Shown piece after piece: positions 1 through 6,094 of a DNA stretch of 7,436 nt; position 1 is the stretch's first letter; each line of letters opens with the position of its first letter. The DNA comes from CAYTCZ01 sp964436315 (GTDB taxonomy: Bacteria; Actinomycetota; Thermoleophilia; Gaiellales; Gaiellaceae): the NCBI GenBank assembly GCA_964436315.1, contig CAYTCZ010000164.1, positions 1 through 7,436 on the forward strand. Reading direction: 5' to 3'. Made by a program: the position numbers and the translations under genes. Below the pieces are notes generated by a model. That model searched no databases. It was not told the DNA's origin and saw only the letters and a program-made list of their open reading frames with translations.

Positions 1-603
1 GAGCGTCACGTCGTCGACCGAGTGACCGAGGCGCTGCGCGGCCACGCTCCGCACCACGGAGAGCCGCGACGCCTCGCTACCGCTCATCTCCAGCACCACG
101 CGAACGCGCTGCTCCTCGAAGGGCGCGGGTGCGTCGGAGGGTCGCGCCCCGCGCCGATGGCGCATCACGACCTGCTGCACCTCGTGGCCCGTGCGGCGTA
201 TGCCGTCCTGAGTCGCCCAGTCGATCCACTCGCTCTCCACCGCTGGCGTCGCGACGCGAGTCAGCTCCCGCACCACCGTGTAGGTCAGCTCGCCCCGCGC
301 CCAGCGCTCGCGCATCTCGGGCAGCGAACGCATCGCCTTGGCCACGCGGAGCCGCTCCCGAGTCTGCCGACCACCCCAGCCGAAGAGCCGAGCGCAGTAC
401 TCCTGAATGGAGCCGAGCCCGAGCAGCTCGTAGGCACGAGTCTCCGCCGCCATCAGCAGCGGCTCGAGCAGCGCGACGTCGTCGGCCGCCCGCCGCCGCG
501 CGATCGCGACCAAGGCTTCATGTGCCGAATCCCGATCGAGCACCGCTCGAAGCGGTCGCCCGTACGATTCGTGACTCTCTCGCAGGCAGAGTGCTGCGCC
601 CAT
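1..603 (-). CDS. DUF222/13E12-type HNH endonuclease-family protein, N-terminal 201 residues (3' end outside the window)
   Basis: The minus strand reads openly from an ATG at 603 to the left edge, giving 201 residues with good third-position GC. The start is well supported: a GGAGGAGGGG Shine-Dalgarno lies just upstream. Residues 44-130 carry the helical signature of the DUF222/13E12 family: AAETRAYELLGLGSIQEY (52-69), then RQTRERLRVAKAMRSLPEM (79-97), then GELTYTVVRELTRVATPAVE (104-123). In this family the N-terminal helical domain precedes a C-terminal HNH nuclease domain. That catalytic part lies beyond the window, so nuclease activity cannot be verified here. These proteins often occur in many copies per genome in actinobacteria and some myxobacteria; their role is poorly defined, with mobile-element or DNA-processing roles suggested. 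It is divergent from the M50 protease gene. Family assignment rests on recalled sequence pattern, and I am fairly sure of it. Confidence 0.8.
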   Translation of the reverse strand, partial: MGAALCLRESHESYGRPLRAVLDRDSAHEALVAIARRRAADDVALLEPLLMAAETRAYELLGLGSIQEYCARLFGWGGRQTRERLRVAKAMRSLPEMRERWARGELTYTVVRELTRVATPAVESEWIDWATQDGIRRTGHEVQQVVMRHRRGARPSDAPAPFEEQRVRVVLEMSGSEASRLSVVRSVAAQRLGHSVDDVTL

Positions 604-606
604 GCG

Positions 607-616
607 CCCCTCCTCC
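607..616 (-). promoter_or_regulatory. Strong Shine-Dalgarno of the HNH-family gene
   Basis: On the minus strand GGAGGAGGGG stands 3 nt before the ATG at 603, and its GGAGG core stands about 8 nt before it. It is the strongest ribosome-binding site in the window and fixes the start of the HNH-family gene. Confidence 0.7.
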
Positions 617-639
617 GCGCGCGGGTGCGGCCGCGCGCG
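616..639 (-). promoter_or_regulatory. GC-rich hairpin in the leader of the HNH-family gene
   Basis: CGCGCGCGG (616-624) and CCGCGCGCG (631-639) form a perfect 9-bp inverted repeat around a 6-nt loop. In the minus-strand transcript the 3' arm ends at the first base of the Shine-Dalgarno. A stem this GC-rich could limit ribosome access or stabilise the mRNA end. The structure is seen in the sequence; the regulatory role is inferred, and GC-alternating runs also arise by chance in such a GC-rich genome. Confidence 0.4.
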
Positions 640-909
640 CAGGGATGGAGTACCGCGCGGGTGTGACATCGAGAGTGGCTTCGCGGAGCCAGCCAGACAG
701 TGCTGACTTCGGTTGACTGAGATGGGGCTTGGATCTCGTGTCGTCCTTCTTCGATGAGGATGGGAACCTGACCGTAGTGAACACCCGCTCGCCGACGTAG
801 GCTGCTGCCCGCTGAGTCTCACGAAGACGGTGGAGTCGCTGTGCCAGGCGGCCGACGGGGGGACTGGAACGCGGATCGCGCCAATTCTCGAAGTCGGTCC
901 CACCGGGGC

Positions 910-915
910 CATGCT
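910..915 (+). promoter_or_regulatory. Possible -10 hexamer of the M50 protease gene
   Basis: CATGCT keeps the conserved A at position 2 and T at position 6 of a sigma-70 -10 element. It sits where transcription would begin near 922, only about 10 nt before the GTG start at 932. The surrounding 18-mer GGCCATGCTTCTGCGATG (907-924) matches the sequence before the lipoprotein start at 4981 in 15 of 18 positions. No convincing -35 box is visible. Confidence 0.25.
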
Positions 916-931
916 TCTGCGATGATGGACC

Positions 932-1597
932 GTGAGTGCGGCCCCGAGGATGCGAGAAGCGATGAAGGGCGGATGGCGTCGGTGGAAGCCGAGTCAGGAT
1001 GGCTACATCCTTCTCGGTTCTTTCCGAGAGGTTCCCATTCGTGCGCACTGGGTGCTCTTGGTGGCCCTGCTCGTCGCGCCCTTCTTCGGGCTGGGCACGT
1101 TGAGCCTGGCGGCGGCGCTGCTCGTTCTCCTGCATGAGCTCGGCCATGCGTGGATGATCCGCTGGCGCTCGCTCGCCGTAGCGGGCATCGACGCCCACCT
1201 GTTTGGCGGGCGCTGTGCGTACCACGACCAGTGGGCGACCGAGTGGGATCGTGCCTTGATCGCTTGGGGAGGCGTCTTCGTTCAGGTGCTCGTGTTCATC
1301 CCGAGCTTCATCTACGTCCGCCTCACCGGGGGACCGTCGGGCCCCCTCGAGCCCTACCTCAACCAGGTCCTGATTATTGCGCTCGGGTTCAACGTCCTCG
1401 TGATCGGCGTGAACCTCCTACCCATCCGCGGGCTGGACGGAGGGACTGCATGGTCCATCGTGCCGCTCGCGTTCTCGCGGTGGCAGCAGTGGAGGGTGAA
1501 ACGTGGGGCGCGACCAGGGAAGCGAAAGGAGCGAAAGAAGCCCCGAAAAGCGTCCCACCTGCGGGTCGTGCGGGACGACGACGAGCGGCTGCACTGA
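932..1597 (+). CDS. Compact M50 family (site-2 protease type) membrane zinc metalloprotease
   Basis: The product has 221 residues from the GTG at 932; ATG 962 would give 211. The start is uncertain, with no clear Shine-Dalgarno for any choice. The zinc motif HELGH lies at residues 68-72 inside a hydrophobic segment (about 56-74). NLLPIRGLDGG at 161-171 matches the second S2P motif, with D169 as the expected third zinc ligand. Hydrophobic segments near 38-53, 56-74, 108-128 and 145-164 suggest a four-helix core with no PDZ or CBS domain, shorter than RseP or SpoIVFB. The tail (about 188-208) is strongly basic, rich in RKR/KKPRK, and probably cytoplasmic. Known M50 enzymes cleave transmembrane substrates within the bilayer; no substrate is identifiable here. 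The HEAT-repeat gene follows 87 bp downstream on the same strand. Both catalytic motifs are intact, so the enzyme is probably active. Confidence 0.88.
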   Translation: MSAAPRMREAMKGGWRRWKPSQDGYILLGSFREVPIRAHWVLLVALLVAPFFGLGTLSLAAALLVLLHELGHAWMIRWRSLAVAGIDAHLFGGRCAYHDQWATEWDRALIAWGGVFVQVLVFIPSFIYVRLTGGPSGPLEPYLNQVLIIALGFNVLVIGVNLLPIRGLDGGTAWSIVPLAFSRWQQWRVKRGARPGKRKERKKPRKASHLRVVRDDDERLH

Positions 1598-1626
1598 AGT
1601 CCGGCTCGGCCCCCGCTCGAGGGAAG

Positions 1627-1660
1627 GCGGTCGTGTTCCCGTTCGGGCGGTGACGACCGC
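1627..1660 (+). terminator. Hairpin after the M50 gene, possible terminator or processing site
   Basis: GCGGTCGT (1627-1634) pairs perfectly with ACGACCGC (1653-1660). The 18-nt interior can form a small CCC-GTTC-GGG hairpin of its own (1638-1647). It begins 29 nt after the protease stop codon. There is no following T run, so it is not a canonical intrinsic terminator and may only partly separate the protease gene from the HEAT-repeat gene. Confidence 0.35.
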
Positions 1661-1684
1661 TTCGACGGATGACAGCATCTGCCG

Positions 1685-4027
1685 ATGTTCGAGGGCCTCG
1701 ACGACATTCCGTGGGACGAGCTCGAGCACGCATACGGACGAGCCTCGGTTGTGCCGTCCCTCATTCGCGGGATGGTGTCCCTCGACGCCGACGAGCGGGC
1801 ACGAGCGGTCGATGGGTTCTGGGGCGGACCACTCCACCAAGGATCGATCTACACGTCGTCTCTCGCGGCCGTGCCCTTCCTGATCGAATCCCTCGTTGTG
1901 AGGCACGCCGACCGGGACCAGCTGCTCCAGATGCTCGCGGCCATTGGCGTGGGTTGGGTGGAGAATCTCGCCGGCCGTCCGAGGACCCTCGCGCACGTGA
2001 ACCCAGGCCATCCCCGCGACATCTCTTTCGGGCGTCGCCAGCTCGACTACGACGATCAGGCCTTGACCCGAGACTGCTACCTCGCCGTCGCCGAGGGCTG
2101 CGAGCGGTACCTGCTATTGGTGGCCGACGCAGAGAATCCAGACGTGGTGCGCTCCTACGCGGCGAACCTCCTCGCCTGGTTCCCGCCGGCTGCGTACGAC
2201 GCGCGGCCGGTACTCCGAGAGCTCTTCGAGGACCCGGGAGCGTCGGACACCCTTCGTGCTTCGGCAGCTCTCGCCCTCGCGCACTTGGGTGCGCCGGTCC
2301 CTTTCGACATCCACTCCTCCCCGGTGTTGGATGCTGCGGTTCGGATCGGCGCAGCGCTCCATCGTTCGCCGGAAGACCGGCGCGTGCTGCTGGGCCCGCT
2401 GATGCAGCGTCCGCTCCCTGAGCCCGAGGACCGGTGGCCATGGGGGAGGCTGAGCGACATCGTCGAGCGACTCGGAGCCGCAACGACTCAGCTCCTGGCC
2501 GAGTATGAGGAGGCGCCCAGCGAGACACTCCGGACCATCCTGATGGACCGGCTCTTCCCGCCCGACCGGCATCCGGCTACCAACGTTCGAACGGCGATCC
2601 GCCAGTTCCCTGACCACGAGGTCTCGGGGTGGTCCTCGGAGGCGCGCACGTTCCTTCGCCTGCTCGCGGGCCAGCCGGAGCTTTGGCCGGCGGTTGCGGA
2701 GCTTCTCCGGGAGCGGCTGGGCCTGATGTTCGATCCGACGCGCGACGAGCTGACCGAAGCGCTCGAGCGAGAGGCGCCGCGGAGAGGGCCCTTCCGTCCC
2801 GAGCGCCAGCTCTCCGAATCCGAGATCCCGGGACTGATGGCCGCGCTGAGCGAAGCGGGCTCGCTCGCCGCGTGCGACGCCTTGGGGTCGTTGCGGGATG
2901 TAGCGCAGGTGCCGGCTCCTCTCGTCGCACCACTCCTGGAACTCGCGCTCGGAGCGGATTCGGTCATCGCTTCGGGGGCCGCTTGGGTCCTTCGGCGCGC
3001 CCAGCTTCAGTCACCAGAAGCGGACCGAGTGCTCCAGCGGGTTCAACAGGACCCGGAAGCCAACGTGCATCTCGCCGACCTCGTCGAGGCCCTGGGGCCG
3101 GCCCACTTCGAGCGCACCATCGCCCTCGTTCGAGACCTGCTCGACGGTGCGAGTGCCGCCTTGGCCTATGAACTGTTTCCCGCCGTCGAGGCCGCCGGGC
3201 AGGAGCCGATGATGCGGGCCCTGGGTGACCCGCATCCGGGAGTTCGCGCCCATGCGTGCGATGCCTTTCAAGACTTCTTCCGCGATGGCGAGGTCGGGGA
3301 TCCGCGCGCGCTCGACGCTCTCCTGTCGCGATGCGAGGACGTGGACGAGAACGTTCGCGAGCGTGCCGCGATGGCGCTCGAACACGCGGGAGCAGGCGTC
3401 GTCCCCTTGCTGGATCCAACCGCTGGCCGGTCGGCTGCCGACCTCATCCGTTTGCTCGTAGGACTGCGCACGCACGTGGAGCAACCGCGCGCTGCCGCCA
3501 TGGTCGTTAGACAGCTCGAGCATCCCGACTGGCGAGTGCGGATGGCGTGTGTGGACGCTCTGGGGCAAGGCCCTCCGACGACCGAGTGCCTCCAGGGGAT
3601 GGCGATTGCGCTGCGAGATGAGCATCCAGGTCCTCGCGAGCTCGCCGCGGCCGCGCTCGGCCGGTACGGAACAGAGGCCATGAGCCTCGCTCCCGCCATC
3701 GTGGAGGCAGAGCTTCCACTGACCCTCGCGCTGCGAGTCCTGGCCCGCATGCGATCCTTCGCCCCGGCAGAACGCTTCCTGCGAATCCTGGGTGACTCGG
3801 CCCTGGACGATGAGGTGCGTCGCGAACTGCACCTCACCCTTCACGCCCTGATGCCCGACTCCCTGCCCCTTGCCCTGTCACTCTTGAACTCCGCGACAGA
3901 CGTCACCCCAGTTCAGCTCTGGGCCCTGGAGCCGGCCGCTCCCCTCGACCACCCGCGATTGTCAGAGCTCGCTCGAGAAGCCTCGCCGACTGGCGCGATC
4001 GCCCGGTGGCTTTGCTCGGGGGGCTGA
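1685..4027 (+). CDS. HEAT-repeat domain-containing protein, 780 aa
   Basis: This is the longest gene in the window and is almost wholly alpha-helical. HEAT-like helix pairs with the usual DP.VR..A..AL pattern are visible at about 143-166, 176-203, 508-530, 543-568, 607-628 and 638-662, for example LEHPDWRVRMACVDALG and LRDEHPGPRELAAAALGRYG. The middle third (230-480) is more divergent. The N-terminal block (1-70), with DDIPWDELEHAYG and HQGSIYTSSLAAVPFLIE, resembles a module seen at the front of many actinobacterial HEAT proteins (recalled, not searched). There is no signal peptide, membrane segment or catalytic motif, so it is probably a cytoplasmic protein-binding scaffold; the partner is unknown. 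ATG 1685 is the first start after an in-frame TGA at 1670-1672, and only a weak Shine-Dalgarno is seen. It is downstream of the M50 gene and convergent with the lipoprotein gene at 4103. Confidence 0.9.
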   Translation: MFEGLDDIPWDELEHAYGRASVVPSLIRGMVSLDADERARAVDGFWGGPLHQGSIYTSSLAAVPFLIESLVVRHADRDQLLQMLAAIGVGWVENLAGRPRTLAHVNPGHPRDISFGRRQLDYDDQALTRDCYLAVAEGCERYLLLVADAENPDVVRSYAANLLAWFPPAAYDARPVLRELFEDPGASDTLRASAALALAHLGAPVPFDIHSSPVLDAAVRIGAALHRSPEDRRVLLGPLMQRPLPEPEDRWPWGRLSDIVERLGAATTQLLAEYEEAPSETLRTILMDRLFPPDRHPATNVRTAIRQFPDHEVSGWSSEARTFLRLLAGQPELWPAVAELLRERLGLMFDPTRDELTEALEREAPRRGPFRPERQLSESEIPGLMAALSEAGSLAACDALGSLRDVAQVPAPLVAPLLELALGADSVIASGAAWVLRRAQLQSPEADRVLQRVQQDPEANVHLADLVEALGPAHFERTIALVRDLLDGASAALAYELFPAVEAAGQEPMMRALGDPHPGVRAHACDAFQDFFRDGEVGDPRALDALLSRCEDVDENVRERAAMALEHAGAGVVPLLDPTAGRSAADLIRLLVGLRTHVEQPRAAAMVVRQLEHPDWRVRMACVDALGQGPPTTECLQGMAIALRDEHPGPRELAAAALGRYGTEAMSLAPAIVEAELPLTLALRVLARMRSFAPAERFLRILGDSALDDEVRRELHLTLHALMPDSLPLALSLLNSATDVTPVQLWALEPAAPLDHPRLSELAREASPTGAIARWLCSGG

Positions 4028-4102
4028 GTTCGAGGGGGAGTAAGGCGAGCTATCGGCGCGAGCGGCGGCAGCCAAACTCGTTCTGCAGACCGGCGGTTGC
4101 CG

Positions 4103-4981
4103 TCAGTCTTCGAAGTCCGGCACGGCTCCGCTCCCGAAGACCTGCGTGCACGGCTCGGGGTACGTGTCTTGGTCGCCCTGCAGGTTGCATTGAGCCACTA
4201 CCGCCGTCCCCTCCATCGTCGCTCGACAGAGCACCACCGTCACGTCGGCCGATTCGATGACGAAGCCCGTGCCCAGGCCCTCCACCCCGAAGACTTGGCA
4301 GGCCGCACCGTCGACACGACGAGTCGGGCCGACGCGGAGGAGCGCTGTTTCGAGGAGGTCGGGCGATTGGTGCCACTGTTCCCGCGGGACATCGCTTCGC
4401 CAGTGCAACTCCGCCCCGGAGCAGACCACCAGGTTGTCTTCTCCGGGCTCACAGCCCGTCGGTATGTCGATGGTTCTCCCCGCGAGCTCGTAGGAGCTGC
4501 CGTCGAAGGTAATCTCCGGGGGCAGCCCTTCGAGGATGATGTGCGCGAGACGCCGGCGGCACAGCCCGGCAGAAGCGTCCTCTTCGCGACAGACCAGGAG
4601 CAGCCCGTCGTCCGTGGCTGCGATGAGCCGAGGTGCCCCTCCAACCGAATAGCGGAGGCCTGGCGCCCCCTCCACGGTCACGCTTTGGATGTCCACCGCG
4701 CCATCCTCCGCCACCTGCTGTCTGTAGTGCGCGATCCCTGCTTCGCCGCGAAGGCTCGTGGTGAGCACGACGCGGAGCTCGACCTCACCGCACCGAGCGA
4801 AGCGAACACGAGGACTACGCTCGTCGACCTGGCAGCCCCACTCGAGGGCCGCGGGCTCCTCGGAGCGGTCTGGGACCGTGTCTTCAGGCGGCGCCGCTTG
4901 CTCGTTTGGCTCAGCGGGCGACGGCGCCGGCCCACAACCACCCGTGAGGAGCAAGAACAGGATCATGGCTCGGCGACGCAT
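4103..4981 (-). CDS. Cysteine-rich secreted lipoprotein of unknown function
   Basis: From the ATG at 4981 the product has 292 residues. It opens with MRRRAMILFLLLTGGC, a short type II signal peptide with lipobox TGGC and lipidated C16, so I prefer this start. The frame stays open to a GTG at 5038, but that adds 19 charged residues ahead of the signal peptide. After C16 comes a low-complexity linker rich in Pro, Glu and Ala (17-45), then a globular region with ten more cysteines (50, 64, 131, 141, 177, 187, 228, 252, 265, 278). An even number of cysteines fits disulfides in the periplasm or at the cell surface. Residues 65-120 alternate like beta strands (GEVELRVVLTTSL, VDIQSVTVEGAPGLRYSV). 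I recognise no domain family. It is convergent with the HEAT-repeat gene and divergent from the gene pair at 5136, so it shares a promoter region with that pair. Confidence 0.82.
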   Translation of the reverse strand: MRRRAMILFLLLTGGCGPAPSPAEPNEQAAPPEDTVPDRSEEPAALEWGCQVDERSPRVRFARCGEVELRVVLTTSLRGEAGIAHYRQQVAEDGAVDIQSVTVEGAPGLRYSVGGAPRLIAATDDGLLLVCREEDASAGLCRRRLAHIILEGLPPEITFDGSSYELAGRTIDIPTGCEPGEDNLVVCSGAELHWRSDVPREQWHQSPDLLETALLRVGPTRRVDGAACQVFGVEGLGTGFVIESADVTVVLCRATMEGTAVVAQCNLQGDQDTYPEPCTQVFGSGAVPDFED

Positions 4982-4987
4982 CGGCGG

Positions 4988-4993
4988 AGCATG
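4988..4993 (-). promoter_or_regulatory. Possible -10 hexamer immediately upstream of the lipoprotein gene
   Basis: On the minus strand CATGCT lies 6 nt before the ATG at 4981, inside GGCCATGCTCCGCCGATG (4996-4979). If it is a true -10 element, transcription would begin at or next to the start codon, giving a leaderless mRNA. There is no Shine-Dalgarno before this ATG. No -35 box is evident, so this remains tentative. Confidence 0.25.
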
Positions 4994-5121
4994 GCCGGAA
5001 CGCGCGATCGACGCCGCTTCGGCTTTGAGTTCGACCACGGATGAGGCGAAGGGACCTTCCGCGGAACGTCAGCTCCGACCGTCGCTCGAGCCCACCACCT
5101 CCCGAGAACCGTGCGCCCGTG

Positions 5122-5127
5122 TTAGGT
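5122..5127 (+). promoter_or_regulatory. Possible -10 hexamer upstream of the L7/L12-like gene
   Basis: TTAGGT is a locally AT-richer hexamer ending 8 nt before ATG 5136. It matches the first and last T of the sigma-70 -10 consensus. It overlaps the only weak Shine-Dalgarno candidate (AGGT, 5124-5127), so the two readings compete. Confidence 0.2.
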
Positions 5128-5135
5128 CACCGCCG

Positions 5136-5717
5136 ATGGGCCCCGTGCGTGAGTCTCTGGCCAAGGCGATCTTCGAGTTGCTGTGCGAGCACGAAACGGT
5201 GCGGGCGGTGGCGCTCGTGCGCCGAGAGCTGTCGACGGGGCTGAAGGAAGCAATCGCCCTCGTCAACGAGGTGCGTGCGGACTGCTTCACTCGCGTCCAG
5301 GGGCCGGGGATGAGCCTGTCGATCCTCGGTGTCGGACCGCTCAACGATTCCGTGGTCTCTCATCTCGACTACGGCCCAGCCATGTATGACCACGTGCCGC
5401 AGGGGACGACCGTTTGTGCTCACCCTTTCGAGTTGTACGCGGCGCCGGTCGACGTGGTGCGCCGCGTCTGCTCAGCGCTCGGAGTGCACGACGTTGCCGA
5501 TCTCAACCAACACCCCCTCGATGGCGCGAGGGTGGACTTCGATGCGCTCGTGTCGGTCGTGGCGGACTACTGGCGCTGGGATCCGACCGAGGCGGAACAA
5601 GAATGCGAGGGATTGAGGCTCCTTGCTCGGCATGGGTTCCGGCTATTCCTGAGGGTCGATGATTGGAGCATCTCAGCGCAACGGCTGGTTCCCAAGGAGC
5701 ACCTCCCATGGGGATGA
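5136..5717 (+). CDS. Ribosomal L7/L12 C-terminal-like segment fused to an uncharacterised domain
   Basis: The product has 193 residues from ATG 5136. The frame is open much further upstream, but that part is antisense to the lipoprotein gene and reads as Arg/Ser-rich shadow. Residues 18-48 (VRAVALVRRELSTGLKEAI) match the helix-turn-helix of the L7/L12 C-terminal domain, whose usual form is VREITGLGLKEAKDLV. A true L7/L12 would be about 120 residues with a dimerising N-terminus, so this is not the ribosomal stalk protein. Residues 61-174 form a second domain, from LSILGVGPLND to LLARHGFRLFLRVD, which aligns with the whole product of the next gene. There is no signal peptide or membrane segment, so it is probably cytoplasmic. 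The role is unknown; protein-protein interaction is a fair guess for the L7/L12-like part. It overlaps the next gene by 10 bp and is divergent from the lipoprotein gene at 4103. Confidence 0.82.
   Translation: MGPVRESLAKAIFELLCEHETVRAVALVRRELSTGLKEAIALVNEVRADCFTRVQGPGMSLSILGVGPLNDSVVSHLDYGPAMYDHVPQGTTVCAHPFELYAAPVDVVRRVCSALGVHDVADLNQHPLDGARVDFDALVSVVADYWRWDPTEAEQECEGLRLLARHGFRLFLRVDDWSISAQRLVPKEHLPWG
5694..5699 (+). promoter_or_regulatory. Shine-Dalgarno of the second paralogue, inside the upstream gene
   Basis: AAGGAG lies 8 nt before ATG 5708, inside the last codons of the L7/L12-like gene. This favours ATG 5708 over ATG 5714 (spacing 14) and supports translational coupling. The alternative start at 5714 would give a classic ATGA overlap with the upstream stop. 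Confidence 0.6.
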
Positions 5718-6043
5718 GTGCCGAGATCGTCGCGATCGGTCCATTCTCGGAGGAGCTCGTCCCCTTCCTCCAACACGCGGCTCGCCGCTACGAGGGAACC
5801 CGTGCAGGGACCCCCGTGGTCACGTTGATCGTGAGCGCAGCAGGATCGACCTCGAGCCGCGAGCTAGCGGCTGCCTGTGGCATCGGCCCGTGGGACTTCG
5901 CGCAGCACGCGCTCGACCCCGCGAAGATCGACATCGACAGATTCAGGGCCGCAGCCGAATCGCTCGGAGCCTACCAGGCCGTCACGGCGCTCAGAGAGCT
6001 CGTTGCAGCAGGGTTCGAGCTCTTCTTCCTACCCAACGGGTAG
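5708..6043 (+). CDS. Uncharacterised small protein, paralogue of the C-terminal domain of the preceding gene
   Basis: The product has 111 residues from ATG 5708. An AAGGAG ribosome-binding site fixes this start and makes the ATG at 5663 unlikely. It aligns along its length with residues 61-174 of the upstream product: EIVAIGPF with SILGVGPL, PWDFAQHALDPAKIDIDRF with VADLNQHPLDGARVDFDAL, and LVAAGFELFFLPN with LLARHGFRLFLRVD. The best conserved core is QH.LD.A..D.D. The intervening segment is a few residues shorter here. It lacks the L7/L12-like N-terminus. The pattern of alternating hydrophobic stretches and helices suggests one compact alpha/beta domain; no catalytic motif is obvious, and no signal peptide is present. 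The 10-bp overlap means it is co-transcribed and probably coupled with its partner, perhaps giving a hetero-oligomer. I do not recognise a named family. Confidence 0.8.
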   Translation: MGMSAEIVAIGPFSEELVPFLQHAARRYEGTRAGTPVVTLIVSAAGSTSSRELAAACGIGPWDFAQHALDPAKIDIDRFRAAAESLGAYQAVTALRELVAAGFELFFLPNG

Positions 6044-6076
6044 GGCCGGGGTCTGCCCCAGGCGGGTGAACAGAGC

Positions 6077-6082
6077 TATCCT
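6077..6082 (+). promoter_or_regulatory. Possible -10 element TATCCT upstream of the second lipoprotein gene
   Basis: TATCCT ends 12 nt before ATG 6095 and fits three consensus -10 bases (T1, A2, T6), which stands out in this GC-rich gap. Transcription would begin about 6 nt before the start codon. AGGGAG (6087-6092) also lies there but is only 2 nt from the ATG, too close for a good Shine-Dalgarno. No -35 box is evident. Confidence 0.3.
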
Positions 6083-6094
6083 CGCCAGGGAGCA

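Larger units (their letters stand above)
604..931. other. Divergent intergenic region, 328 bp, no gene supported
   Basis: This stretch separates the minus-strand HNH-family gene from the plus-strand M50 protease gene and must hold the promoters of both. It contains the leader hairpin at 616-639, a weaker 5-bp inverted repeat TGGCT/AGCCA (676-680 and 687-691), and a possible -10 hexamer CATGCT at 910-915. The minus strand has no stop codon across it, but the reading lacks coding-like third positions and a credible start, so I call no gene. Confidence 0.6.

Noticed and set aside
22..666. Plus-strand 214-residue frame over the left edge
   Set aside because: It is Arg/His/Pro-rich and lies antisense to the HNH-family gene, whose minus-strand frame has recognisable family motifs and a strong Shine-Dalgarno.
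518..1225. Minus-strand 235-residue frame across the divergent intergenic region
   Set aside because: It overlaps both the HNH-family start and the M50 protease core, has no ribosome-binding site and reads as low-complexity shadow.
4097..5044. Plus-strand 315-residue frame opposite the lipoprotein gene
   Set aside because: The opposite strand has a signal peptide, lipobox and regularly spaced cysteines; this frame is the Arg-rich complement.
4758..5135. Upstream extension of the L7/L12-like protein
   Set aside because: The extension is antisense to the lipoprotein gene and Arg/Ser-rich. Family-like sequence begins only after ATG 5136.
6048..6059. GGGG-TCTG-CCCC hairpin after the paralogue pair as a terminator
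   Set aside because: It has only a 4-bp stem and no T run, and is expected by chance in this base composition.
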